Assembly: GCA_964355675.1 (NCBI GenBank)
Contig: CAYHEC010000013.1
Coordinates: forward strand, 29,389 to 93,388
Origin: CAMBDS01 sp964355675
GTDB lineage: Bacteria; Electryoneota; AABM5-125-24; Hatepunaeales; Hatepunaeaceae
Direction: 5' to 3'
DNA: 64,000 bases
Shown here piece by piece: positions 35,750 to 43,578 of this stretch; the stretch's first letter is position 1; each line of letters begins with the position of its first letter. The position numbers and the translations under genes are program-made. The notes under the pieces were generated by a model. It was not told the origin of the DNA, ran no database searches, and saw nothing but the letters and a program-made list of their open reading frames with translations.

Positions 35750-36712
35750 ATGCGAAACCGATATACCGATCTATTTCGTCGTAATGAACTAAATCCCATC
35801 CTGACACCCGCACATTGGCCATATCCGGTCAGCAGTGTGTTCAATCCCGGAGCTACCCTTCTCCCTGATGGAACCACCCTTCTTTTGTGCCGAGTTGAGG
35901 ATCGGCGCGGTCATTCGCACCTTTGCGCGGCTCGCTCCGTGAACGGTGTTGATCAATGGCAGATTGATGATCAGCCCACCATGCTTCCCGACCCAGATCA
36001 TTTTCCTGAAGAGCTTTACGGTATTGAAGACCCTCGAATCACCTTCGTGCCCGAGCTGAAAAAATACGCTATCGTTTATACCGCTTTTACCCGTGACGGC
36101 CCGGGCGTAGCTCTGGCATTCACTGAAGATTTCCACAACTTTGAACGTTTTGGAATTGTCATGTCACCTGAGGATAAAGATGCGGCTCTTCTTCCGAATC
36201 GGATCAATGGGAAATGGGTTCTAATTCATCGTCCGGTCAGTGACCCACGGGCGCACATGTGGATATCCTACTCACCAGACCTTCACAACTGGGGTGACCA
36301 CAAAATAATGCTGGAAGCCCGTCGGGGAGCTTGGTGGGACGCCACCCGAATCGGTCTCTCTCCACCACCCATCGAAACCCCGCAAGGCTGGCTGGTGATT
36401 TATCATGGAGTCCGGCAGACGGGAGCTGGCTGTCTCTACCGTTTAGGACTTGCGCTCTTCGACTTGCAGAATCCTGAACTCTGCCTAAAACGCGGGGACG
36501 AATGGATATTCGGTCCCGAAGAACCCTTCGAGCAACAAGGAGATGTGGGGAATGTTGTCTTTCCTTGTGGTTACACAATTGCCCCGGATGGCGACACTTT
36601 ACAACTCTATTATGGAGCCGCCGATACGAGCATTGGTCTTGCTATCGGCAGTGTTAAAGCCATGCTTGAATGGCTCGAACAACATTCCAGCCAGCCGGCT
36701 GTTAATCCGTAG
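35750..36712 (+). CDS. GH130 family glycoside phosphorylase/hydrolase
   Basis: The 320-residue protein has the five-bladed propeller signatures of GH130: NPILTPAHWPYPVSSVFNPG, LLCRVEDRRGHSH, YGIEDPRITF, the AWWDATRIGLSPPPIETPQG loop with GWLVIYHG, and the late FPCGYTI...LYYGAADTSIGLAIGS. Family members phosphorolyse or hydrolyse beta-mannosides (for example beta-1,4-mannosyl-glucose or mannobiose). The gene starts five bases after the GT4 stop, which implies translational coupling. A 300-350 residue length is normal. Which mannoside is used cannot be decided here. Confidence 0.9.
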   Translation: MRNRYTDLFRRNELNPILTPAHWPYPVSSVFNPGATLLPDGTTLLLCRVEDRRGHSHLCAARSVNGVDQWQIDDQPTMLPDPDHFPEELYGIEDPRITFVPELKKYAIVYTAFTRDGPGVALAFTEDFHNFERFGIVMSPEDKDAALLPNRINGKWVLIHRPVSDPRAHMWISYSPDLHNWGDHKIMLEARRGAWWDATRIGLSPPPIETPQGWLVIYHGVRQTGAGCLYRLGLALFDLQNPELCLKRGDEWIFGPEEPFEQQGDVGNVVFPCGYTIAPDGDTLQLYYGAADTSIGLAIGSVKAMLEWLEQHSSQPAVNP

Positions 36713-36742
36713 TCACCTCATCAAAAATAAAAAAGGACAAAA

Positions 36743-37348
36743 ATGATCACTCGTTCTGTCACGTCACTGGTCTTGGTGGGAGCCTGCCTTGCGCTCTCGA
36801 CCGGCTATACAGCGGCTTTCGCTGAAAAGATTTACAAACATACTCAAACAGAAAGCAACCTCGGATTGAAAGGAATGGGACCTCGAATAGGCTTCGTTGA
36901 TCCCGAAGGCGTGCTCGATGGTACCGTCGAAATCGGAATGGTCTTTGATTTCGGTGAGTTTACCCCCCAGCTCAAATGGGACGGCTCCGTAAGTTTCTGG
37001 AGTTCAGATCGCACCTATAGATATTACGACACCCCACACAATGACTGGAGATACTATGACTGGAAATTGCGCGATCTCATACTCCGTTCGGGGGTCAACT
37101 ATTACTTCATGGCAGACGAATGGGTTCCTTTTGTGGGCGGAGGAATCGGGATGCACTTCTACTCGTGGGACTACAACGACTATCCCAACCACCCAAGTCC
37201 CAGCGAAACAAGAATCGGAATTTACATCGATGGTGGTATCGAACACGACTTCGGCGAGTCCTGGACAAGTCAGGTACAACTTCAGTTCGACTCAGCGGAT
37301 ATTGACCAGACCGCGCTGATGTTCAATTTTATCCACCGTTTCGAGTAG
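36743..37348 (+). CDS. Outer-membrane beta-barrel protein, 201 residues
   Basis: A signal peptide (about residues 1-27, ending AFA) precedes roughly eight amphipathic strands with aromatic girdles: VEIGMVFDFGEF, SVSFWSSDRTYRYYD, LRSGVNYYFMAD, GGGIGMHFYSWD, IYIDGGIEHDFG, FNFIHRF. The terminal phenylalanine-glutamate fits a barrel insertion signal imperfectly. It has a good RBS (AAAGGA) 30 bases after GH130. Similar small barrels lie at 27565, 49730 and 52041, but they are not obvious paralogues of one another. Confidence 0.7.
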   Translation: MITRSVTSLVLVGACLALSTGYTAAFAEKIYKHTQTESNLGLKGMGPRIGFVDPEGVLDGTVEIGMVFDFGEFTPQLKWDGSVSFWSSDRTYRYYDTPHNDWRYYDWKLRDLILRSGVNYYFMADEWVPFVGGGIGMHFYSWDYNDYPNHPSPSETRIGIYIDGGIEHDFGESWTSQVQLQFDSADIDQTALMFNFIHRFE

Positions 37349-37430
37349 ATAAATTGTGCCTCGTGCAAGCACAGTTATCTGTCAAATCTCCAGTGTACAG
37401 TCCTGCAATTGACTAAGCTGTTAACCTGTT

Positions 37431-37461
37431 CTGGAGGGCGGGATTAATCCCGCCCTCCAAG
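37431..37461. repeat. Palindromic GGAGGGCGGG ATTAAT CCCGCCCTCC repeat
   Basis: A perfect palindrome centred on ATTAAT, the same word set as at 33217 and 52633. The rest of 37349-37588 holds no gene apart from the leader of the micro-ORF. Confidence 0.75.
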
Positions 37462-37588
37462 CGCAACGGAATTCCTTAGCCATTTAAGGGATTGGACACA
37501 AGCACAAACAAATCAGTCCCGAACCCAACGGCAAGCCCACAAGATACTCCGTCAAGATTCGGGAGTCATTTAACCCAAGGAGTTTGAA

Positions 37589-37648
37589 ATGCTGATAACC
37601 GTTTTAGTTATCGTCCTCCTCGTCATTTTAATCTACCGTCTTGTGTAG
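37589..37648 (+). CDS. Micro-ORF encoding a 19-residue transmembrane peptide
   Basis: The ATG at 37589 follows CCCAAGGAGTTTGAA, a strong and well-spaced RBS. The peptide is MLITVLVIVLLVILIYRLV, a single hydrophobic helix with a basic end. A second micro-ORF with the same upstream text lies 137 bases downstream. The shared leader words (ACGGCAAGCCC..., CCCAAGGAGTTTGA) argue that these are real, duplicated genes. Function is unknown; similar peptides act as membrane stress factors, regulators or type I toxins. Confidence 0.55.
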   Translation: MLITVLVIVLLVILIYRLV

Positions 37649-37784
37649 AGTGACGATGAGTCTCATAAGGCAGGTCTTCGTATCTCGAGGCCGTTTACAA
37701 ACAACACCCAAGCACGAACCCAGCGGCAAGCCCGTCAAGGCAATCTATCGGGGAATATGTGCAAAATAACCCAAGGAGTTTGAG

Positions 37785-37847
37785 ATGGAAATTGTAACCT
37801 TACTGGTTATCGTCCTTCTCGTCGTACTGATCCTACGAATCTTGTAA
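37785..37847 (+). CDS. Micro-ORF encoding a 20-residue transmembrane peptide
   Basis: The ATG at 37785 follows CCCAAGGAGTTTGAG. The peptide is MEIVTLLVIVLLVVLILRIL, matching the previous micro-peptide in its core (LLVIVLLVxLI, with R near the end). Both differ at synonymous or conservative positions, which suggests selection on the peptide. It is followed 128 bases later by an Lmo0937-type gene whose leader shares an ACACCAAGCCCAAACC-like word. Confidence 0.55.
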   Translation: MEIVTLLVIVLLVVLILRIL

Positions 37848-37975
37848 GAAGGGTTGGATACAATTTGACCACTGCATCTGCCGTTAAGTCCGATACAACA
37901 CCAAGCCCAAACCTGAGTTAAGTGCAGCGATGTACTTTGTCAGGGATTGGAAGAAAGTAAGATTAGGAGTCCATC

Positions 37976-38161
37976 GTGCTTACGACCATCGCAATCATTC
38001 TATTGCTCGTTGCATGGCTACTGGGATTTGTCGTTTTTGATTTTGGCAGCCTCATTCATCTTTTGTTGATCATTGCCCTTGTCTTAGTCATTAAACGCCT
38101 TCTTCAAGAGCGGAAAGCTCGTTACGAGACTCGGTCAGCAAAGTCCCATGAGCAGGTATGA
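37976..38161 (+). CDS. Lmo0937-family small membrane protein 2
   Basis: A GTG at 37976 behind TAGGAGT gives 61 residues. LTTIAIILLLVAWLLGFVVF, then GSLIHLLLIIALVLVIKRLL, reproduce the two-helix Lmo0937/DUF5670 layout seen at 29409, here with a longer charged tail (QERKARYETRSAKSHEQV). Family function is unknown; members are associated with stress regulons. It closes the series of small membrane peptides at 37589-38161. Confidence 0.75.
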   Translation: MLTTIAIILLLVAWLLGFVVFDFGSLIHLLLIIALVLVIKRLLQERKARYETRSAKSHEQV

Positions 38162-38275
38162 CTTAGCGCTATTTTACGGCGTTTACAGAATGTAGTAACA
38201 CCGTAAATCGTGCATAAACAAACATTAACTGCTATCTCAGCAGTAATTCTCCAAAATTTCCAAAAAAGGAAAATC

Positions 38276-39091
38276 GTGAATTCACAGTTCCGTCCTCAAT
38301 ATCTGACCGCCGCCCTGATAATGATTGCTTTCTTGTCATTTGGACTTACGGGATGTTCTGACGATCCCTCGAATCCAAATGGATCGCAGGGCGATATCAA
38401 AATGTATATGGTTGACTCCCCTGGAGACTACGATCAAGTTAACATCGTAGTGACCGAGGTTTCAGTTCATATGTCATCAGGCGACTCTTTATCCGGTTGG
38501 ATGGTAATCAGTGACAGCACTCGCACCATTAATCTTTTGCACTTGACCAACGGCAACTTCGACATACTCGGTACAAGCAGACTGGACGTCGGTCATTATT
38601 CTCAGATACGACTCAAGATCGGGACTGGAAGCAATGTCGTAGTATTAGGGCAGAGTCACCCGCTCGAGATACCGAGCGGATCGCAGACCGGCATCAAGCT
38701 CAATCATCAATTCGATATACAAGCCGATGTCCTGTATGAATTGACCCTCGACTTCGACGCTTCAAAATCGATCGAAGTTCTGGGAAATGGCCGATACCAA
38801 ATGAAGCCGAAAATTCGAGTTATCGCCAATCTTGCTTCCGGATCGATTTCAGGGGTAGTAAGTCCTGCCGCGGCCTACGCTCATGTCTCTATGATGATAG
38901 GCTCCGACACCCTGACCACTTACTGCGAAATGATGAGCGGTGGCTTCAGATTGATGGCGCTCCCATCAGGAATGTACAACGTGACAATTGAAGCGGGCGT
39001 CGATCTTTACGCCGATTCGACGATTTCTGGAGTGATGGTGACAGCGGGGCAGAATACGAGCCTCGGAACGGTTGTTCTCAGGCAAAGGTAA
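38276..39091 (+). CDS. DUF4382 lipoprotein
   Basis: I choose the GTG at 38276 (271 residues), with AAAGGAAAATC upstream, over the GTG at 38210, because it places the lipobox FGLTGC at Cys27. The DUF4382 domain begins GDIKMYMVDSPGDYDQVNI, a pattern of 'D-P-x-D-Y-x-x-V' plus LLHLTNGNFDILGTSRLDVG and YSQIRLKIG. The C-terminal 80 residues look like a carboxypeptidase-regulatory-type Ig fold (GSISGVVSPAAAYAHVSMMI ... LPSGMYNVTIE). It is a surface or periplasmic lipoprotein of unknown function. A long hairpin (39100-39158) follows. Confidence 0.8.
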   Translation: MNSQFRPQYLTAALIMIAFLSFGLTGCSDDPSNPNGSQGDIKMYMVDSPGDYDQVNIVVTEVSVHMSSGDSLSGWMVISDSTRTINLLHLTNGNFDILGTSRLDVGHYSQIRLKIGTGSNVVVLGQSHPLEIPSGSQTGIKLNHQFDIQADVLYELTLDFDASKSIEVLGNGRYQMKPKIRVIANLASGSISGVVSPAAAYAHVSMMIGSDTLTTYCEMMSGGFRLMALPSGMYNVTIEAGVDLYADSTISGVMVTAGQNTSLGTVVLRQR

Positions 39092-39099
39092 ACCTGACA

Positions 39100-39269
39100 C
39101 GTTTAGAGTTCAAGCTTCAGCTTGTCTTCAATCCAAACTGAAGTTTGAACTCTAAACGGTGACTTAGGGCTTATCCGTAAATAAGTTCAAGCCGGTGTCG
39201 GGTCGCCGCACCCGACACCTAAGTATATAAAACTACTGAATTATACTGCCGACCTCGGCGGGTCGGCAG
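39100..39269. repeat. Three consecutive hairpins; the first is a likely terminator
   Basis: 39100-39158: CGTTTAGAGTTCAAGCTTCAG pairs with CTGAAGTTTGAACTCTAAACG (one mismatch per arm region). 39195-39218: GTGTCGGG...CCCGACAC. 39246-39269: CTGCCGACC...GGTCGGCAG. All have different words but the same style as the other intergenic palindromes. Confidence 0.65.
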
Positions 39270-39315
39270 TGGGTTATTGTTATTTACGGATATATCCTTA
39301 ATCAAGGAAGCAAAA

Positions 39316-40383
39316 TTGGGTTCTATAAATTCTATCTTCAAAGCGATTCTAATTTGTGCAATCGTCGCAGGTTGTTCCAAAGAAAACAACCCAATTGCTC
39401 CTACGACTGGCGCACTCTCCGGTCAAGTCACAGATTTCGGCAACAGCAATCCGCTGGCTGGCGTGAGCATCGCCACTCAACCGGCAACGAGCAACGCGAC
39501 TACAGACGCTCAAGGGTACTTTAAACTAACCGATTTGAACTCCGGCAACTACACAGTCTCGGCGGAAAAAGCCAACTACTTCATTAGCAACATCAATCTC
39601 AATGTTCCGTCTGGAGATACTGCAATGGTCGATATTCTCCTCGCTGTGAAACAAGAGGGACTTCGACCCGGCGAGGAGCGGGAGTTCCCACTCGGAGACA
39701 CAACCATAACGATGGTCTGGATACCCGCCGGGAATTTCCAGATGGGATCGCCGCCTGGTGAGCTGGACAGGAATGGAAGCGAAGGTCCCGTTCATTCGGT
39801 TACGTTCACCGATGGCTTCTGGATGGGAAAATACGAAGTGACCCAAAGTTTATGGCAGGCTGTGACAGGATCAAACCCTGCAACGGGGCGTGGCGTAGGC
39901 GCTGATTATCCGGTGTACAACACTTCCTGGAATGACATTCAGACGTTTGCGCAACAATTAGGTGGAATCTTCCGTCTCCCGTCAGAGTCAGAATGGGAAT
40001 ATGCCTGCAGAGCAGAAACGACGACCCGGTTTTACTGGGGTGACGATTCGAGCTATAGCGAAATTGAAAATCATGCATGGTACATCGGAAACAGTGATGT
40101 CTCAACTCATCCGGTGGGTGGTAAAGGCTCGAACGTCTGGGGGTTGTACGATATGAGCGGGAATGTTTGGGAGTGGTGTGCGGACTGGTCTCACGATGAT
40201 TATACAAACGCTCCCGCCGACGGCAGCGCTTGGATAACGCCATCGGGATCTGATCGCATTCTGAAAGGCGGCTCATGGAAATGCCCAACCCCCGAGTACA
40301 GTCGCTCTGCCCGCCGCCTCTTTCGTGCCCCTACTCTTCGTGATAGCTACATTGGGTTCAGGTTGGTTTGCGGGGGTGGATGA
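39316..40383 (+). CDS. Lipoprotein with SUMF1/FGE-like domain
   Basis: The TTG at 39316 (355 residues), preceded by AAGGAAG, places a lipobox (AIVAGC) at Cys20. Residues about 30-115 are a carboxypeptidase-regulatory-like Ig fold (GALSGQVTDFGNSNPLAGVS ... LNSGNYTVSAEKANY). Residues about 125-355 are a formylglycine-generating-enzyme/SUMF1-like domain: MVWIPAGNFQMGSP, GFWMGKYEVTQSLWQAVTG, RLPSESEWEYACRA, NVWGLYDMSGNVWEWCADW, RILKGGSWKC, SYIGFRLVC. In such secreted relatives the fold is often a lectin- or adhesion-like scaffold rather than a sulfatase-modifying enzyme. No sulfatase gene is visible in the window. It sits 46 bases before the hybrid kinase gene. Confidence 0.88.
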   Translation: MGSINSIFKAILICAIVAGCSKENNPIAPTTGALSGQVTDFGNSNPLAGVSIATQPATSNATTDAQGYFKLTDLNSGNYTVSAEKANYFISNINLNVPSGDTAMVDILLAVKQEGLRPGEEREFPLGDTTITMVWIPAGNFQMGSPPGELDRNGSEGPVHSVTFTDGFWMGKYEVTQSLWQAVTGSNPATGRGVGADYPVYNTSWNDIQTFAQQLGGIFRLPSESEWEYACRAETTTRFYWGDDSSYSEIENHAWYIGNSDVSTHPVGGKGSNVWGLYDMSGNVWEWCADWSHDDYTNAPADGSAWITPSGSDRILKGGSWKCPTPEYSRSARRLFRAPTLRDSYIGFRLVCGGG

Positions 40384-40429
40384 TGGTAAAAGTCAAGTTT
40401 TATAAGAAATTTGGAGAACAAAAGAAGCA

Positions 40430-43400
40430 GTGAAGGCTCCCGGTCACAACAAAGAGGCTCTTCGACGTTCAGAAGAAAGCTATCGTGACCTTTTCGAACA
40501 AGCGTCAGACGGGATATTTATCTCCGATTCCACCGGACGTTATGTTGACGTCAACCAGGCAGGTTGTCGGATGCTCGGTTATACGCTTGTAGAGCTCTGC
40601 CAGTTGAATCTGAGGGATTTGCTACCCCCTGAAGAGCATTTAACCAAGCCAATTAAGTTAGACGAGATGCAACGGGGTGAGATCGTAATCAGTGAGCGAA
40701 GCCTAATATGTAAAAATGGGGCACTACTACCAGTCGAGATTAGCGCTAAAATGTTATCGGATGGGAGGTTACAAGGAATTGTCCGAGATGTCACACAACG
40801 AAAAAGAGATGAATTAGATCTGCTAAAAAGCGAGGCATTTAATAAAAGCCTTGTTAATAGCAGTTCAGATTGTATCAAGACAATTGATCCGGAAGGACGC
40901 CTCCTTTTTATGAGTGTGAGCGGTCAAAGGCTTCTGGAGATTAAAGAGATAAAAAAATATCTTGGGAAGTCTTGGATCGAATTCTGGTATGAAAAAGATC
41001 AGGGACGGGTTAAACAAGCACTATCCGTAGCCACACGAGGTGGTATCGGCAGATTTCAGGCGTTTTCTCCAACCGAGACAGGGAAACCTAAATGGTGGGA
41101 TGTGATCGTCTCGCCCATCTACAATTCTGATGGCTCGATGGATCGACTTATCGCAACTTCACGCGATATAACAGAACAGAAAATATCTGATGCTGCGTCA
41201 GTAGCCTCGGAATTACGTTACCGGCGTTTATTTGAAGCAGCTCAAGACGGCATTTTGATCCTCGATGCGGAAACTGGAATGATCGTTGACGTCAATCCGT
41301 TTTTAACTGAGATACTTGGATATACGCATGAGGAGTTTCTGGATAAGACTATCTGGGACATTGGACCACTGATCGATGTCCTTAAGAACAAAGCAAAATT
41401 CGAGAATTTACAGGACTTGGAATATGTGCGATATGAGAATCTCCCGTTAAAAGCCAAAGATGGGCGGGAATATGCGGTCGAATTTGTCAGCAATGTGTAC
41501 GAGGTCGAAGGCAAGAAAGTCATACAATGTAATATCCGAGACATTTCCGAGCGGAAGTTGGCCGAAAAGCTATTAGCTCGTAGTGAGGAGCGTTTTCGTG
41601 AGTTCTTTGAAGAGAGTCTCACTGGCTACTTCGTTGCGAATGAATATGGTAGATTTCAAATCTGCAATCCAAGTTGCTTGAAAATACTGGGGTTAGAATC
41701 GATAGAAACTGCGTTTAGGTCTTCCTTGAAGAATTTCCTCATGACTTCTGAAGACTGGACTTGGCTAATTTCTGCGCTTAAAGCGCATGGCGCTGTTGAT
41801 AGCGCTTGTCTCATGCGCAGGTTTGACGCGCGAGTCATTGACGTTCAAGCAAGTTATGTAGGAGAATTTGATGGCGAAGGTGAACTGCGGTCGATAAAGG
41901 CATATTTCAAAGACGTAACGGAACAGAAAAAGGCTGAGATTGCGCTCCGTGACTCCGAAGAAAAATTCCATTCGATCTTCGATCACGCTCTCGACGCCAT
42001 CTTCGTACGGTCTGTCGAAGAAGGGAGAATTACCAAATTTTTCGAAGTCAACGCCGCCGCGTGCCTCCTGCTCGGATATGACCGTGAAGAACTGCTTGAG
42101 ATGACTCCGGTTGATATCGAGATTGGGAAGACATGGGAAGAAATTCTATTGCGTGCCGAGGAGATTAGAGCAAAGGGCGCTCTCGATTTTGAAACTATGT
42201 TTCGAACAAAAAGCGGTAATACTGTTCTCGTTGACCTGAATGTCCATCGATTTACCTACCAGAATCGCTTAATGAATGTCTCAATCGTTCGCGAAATCAC
42301 TGAGCGCCGAAAAATGGAGGAGCAACTTAGACAATCACAAAAGATGGAGGCAATTGGTCGATTGGCAGGCGGTGTGGCGCATGACTTTAATAATATGCTC
42401 AGCGTTATTATTGGCTACGCTGATATGGCGATGATGATGTTGAAAGTCGAAGACCCATTGTATAAGAGTATGGAAGCGATTTTGAACGCCGCCGATCGTT
42501 CGGCTGATTTGACGAAGCAACTTCTCGCCTTCTCAAGAAAGCAAACAGCTATCCCACAGATTATCGACCTTGAAGAGACTATTGCAGGAAGCAAGAAAAT
42601 GTTGGGGAGGCTAATTGGGGAAGAGATCAATCTTAAGGTGATCACCACGGGGAAAATTTGGAAGATAAGAATTGACCCAACTCAGATTAATCAAATTCTT
42701 GCCAATCTTGTGGTCAATGCGAGAGACGCAATTTCCGGAGTGGGAACCGTCACTATCGAGATGCTGAATACCGTGGTGGATGAATCGATGGACCGACATG
42801 CACTAAAGGCAGTACCTGGGGATTATGTAATGATGGCTATTCGCGATACGGGGGCGGGGATGAATGCTGAAACAATGGAACACATTTTCGAGCCTTTCTT
42901 TACAACTAAAGAGGAGGGGAAAGGGACGGGGCTTGGGCTTGCTACGGTATTCGGAATCGTCAAGCAGAACCAGGGGATCATTCATGTCTATAGTGAACCG
43001 AGTATCGGGACGACGTTCAAAATCTACTTCCCCCGCTTTATAGGGAAAGTAGAAGAAACTGATGAGAAGGTGAATCCAGCCATCCCGACAGGAGATGAGA
43101 CTATTCTAATAGTGGAAGACGAGAAAGCGGTGCTGAACCTAATGGTAAGTATAGTAGAAGCAAGCAACTACAAAGTTTTATCAGCCAATGACCCGGAACA
43201 TGCCCTGAAACTTGTCGGGGAAAATGATGGAGAGATCCATTTGTTGCTGACCGATGTTGTGATGCCGTCCATGAATGGCAAGGAACTTAGTGATAAAATC
43301 AAGGATCTGAGACCCGGTATTAAAACCTTATTCATGTCAGGCTACACTTCAGACATTATTTCCGAACGCGGTCTGGTTGACGAAGGAATCCATTTCATCC

Positions 43401-43459
43401 ATAAGCCTATTTCGCGGGAAGCGTTGATCAGGAAGGTGCGAGAGGTGTTGGATGCGTAA
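40430..43459 (+). CDS. Multi-PAS hybrid histidine kinase with C-terminal receiver
   Basis: 1009 residues from a GTG at 40430. Five consecutive PAS segments occupy about residues 10-630 (each with the 'DxxGxxxxxN...LGY' pattern, e.g. YVDVNQAGCRMLGYT, IVDVNPFLTEILGYTHEEFL, FEVNAAACLLLGYDREELL). The HisKA dimerisation helix has phosphoacceptor H651 (LAGGVAHDFNNMLSVI). HATPase_c has LANLVVNARDAI (N box) and GTGLGLATVFGIVKQNQG. A receiver domain at about 885-1009 has D942 (LLLTDVVMPSMNGKEL). No membrane segments are seen, so it is likely a cytoplasmic sensor, perhaps of redox, light or small ligands. The 'AHDFNN' kinase with attached receiver is a common orphan type. No partner regulator is adjacent. 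Confidence 0.93.
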   Translation: MKAPGHNKEALRRSEESYRDLFEQASDGIFISDSTGRYVDVNQAGCRMLGYTLVELCQLNLRDLLPPEEHLTKPIKLDEMQRGEIVISERSLICKNGALLPVEISAKMLSDGRLQGIVRDVTQRKRDELDLLKSEAFNKSLVNSSSDCIKTIDPEGRLLFMSVSGQRLLEIKEIKKYLGKSWIEFWYEKDQGRVKQALSVATRGGIGRFQAFSPTETGKPKWWDVIVSPIYNSDGSMDRLIATSRDITEQKISDAASVASELRYRRLFEAAQDGILILDAETGMIVDVNPFLTEILGYTHEEFLDKTIWDIGPLIDVLKNKAKFENLQDLEYVRYENLPLKAKDGREYAVEFVSNVYEVEGKKVIQCNIRDISERKLAEKLLARSEERFREFFEESLTGYFVANEYGRFQICNPSCLKILGLESIETAFRSSLKNFLMTSEDWTWLISALKAHGAVDSACLMRRFDARVIDVQASYVGEFDGEGELRSIKAYFKDVTEQKKAEIALRDSEEKFHSIFDHALDAIFVRSVEEGRITKFFEVNAAACLLLGYDREELLEMTPVDIEIGKTWEEILLRAEEIRAKGALDFETMFRTKSGNTVLVDLNVHRFTYQNRLMNVSIVREITERRKMEEQLRQSQKMEAIGRLAGGVAHDFNNMLSVIIGYADMAMMMLKVEDPLYKSMEAILNAADRSADLTKQLLAFSRKQTAIPQIIDLEETIAGSKKMLGRLIGEEINLKVITTGKIWKIRIDPTQINQILANLVVNARDAISGVGTVTIEMLNTVVDESMDRHALKAVPGDYVMMAIRDTGAGMNAETMEHIFEPFFTTKEEGKGTGLGLATVFGIVKQNQGIIHVYSEPSIGTTFKIYFPRFIGKVEETDEKVNPAIPTGDETILIVEDEKAVLNLMVSIVEASNYKVLSANDPEHALKLVGENDGEIHLLLTDVVMPSMNGKELSDKIKDLRPGIKTLFMSGYTSDIISERGLVDEGIHFIHKPISREALIRKVREVLDA

Positions 43460-43464
43460 TTGCG

Positions 43465-43534
43465 CATGGAGGGCGGACATTCCTGTCCCCCTGCCCGCTT
43501 GTCATAGGGCGGGTTGAAACCCCGCCCTCCAAGA
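43465..43534. repeat. Composite palindromic repeat after the hybrid kinase
   Basis: ATGGAGGGCGGACATTCCTG opens the element and CCCGCCCTCCAAGAG closes it. Inside lies GGGCGGGTTGAAACCCCGCC. It would fold as a two-branch hairpin and could terminate kinase transcription. Confidence 0.7.
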
Positions 43535-43578
43535 GTTACTATAAAATTTCACCAGTTAATAATTCAGAAATATAAGAA

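Noticed and set aside
37589..37847. Calling the two micro-peptides a type I toxin-antitoxin system
   Set aside because: Size and hydrophobicity would fit, but no antisense RNA promoter could be identified, so only the ORFs are reported.
39316..40383. True sulfatase-activating formylglycine enzyme
   Set aside because: The fold is clear, but the protein is a lipoprotein with an Ig-like N-terminal domain and no sulfatase gene is in the window; enzyme activity is not claimed.
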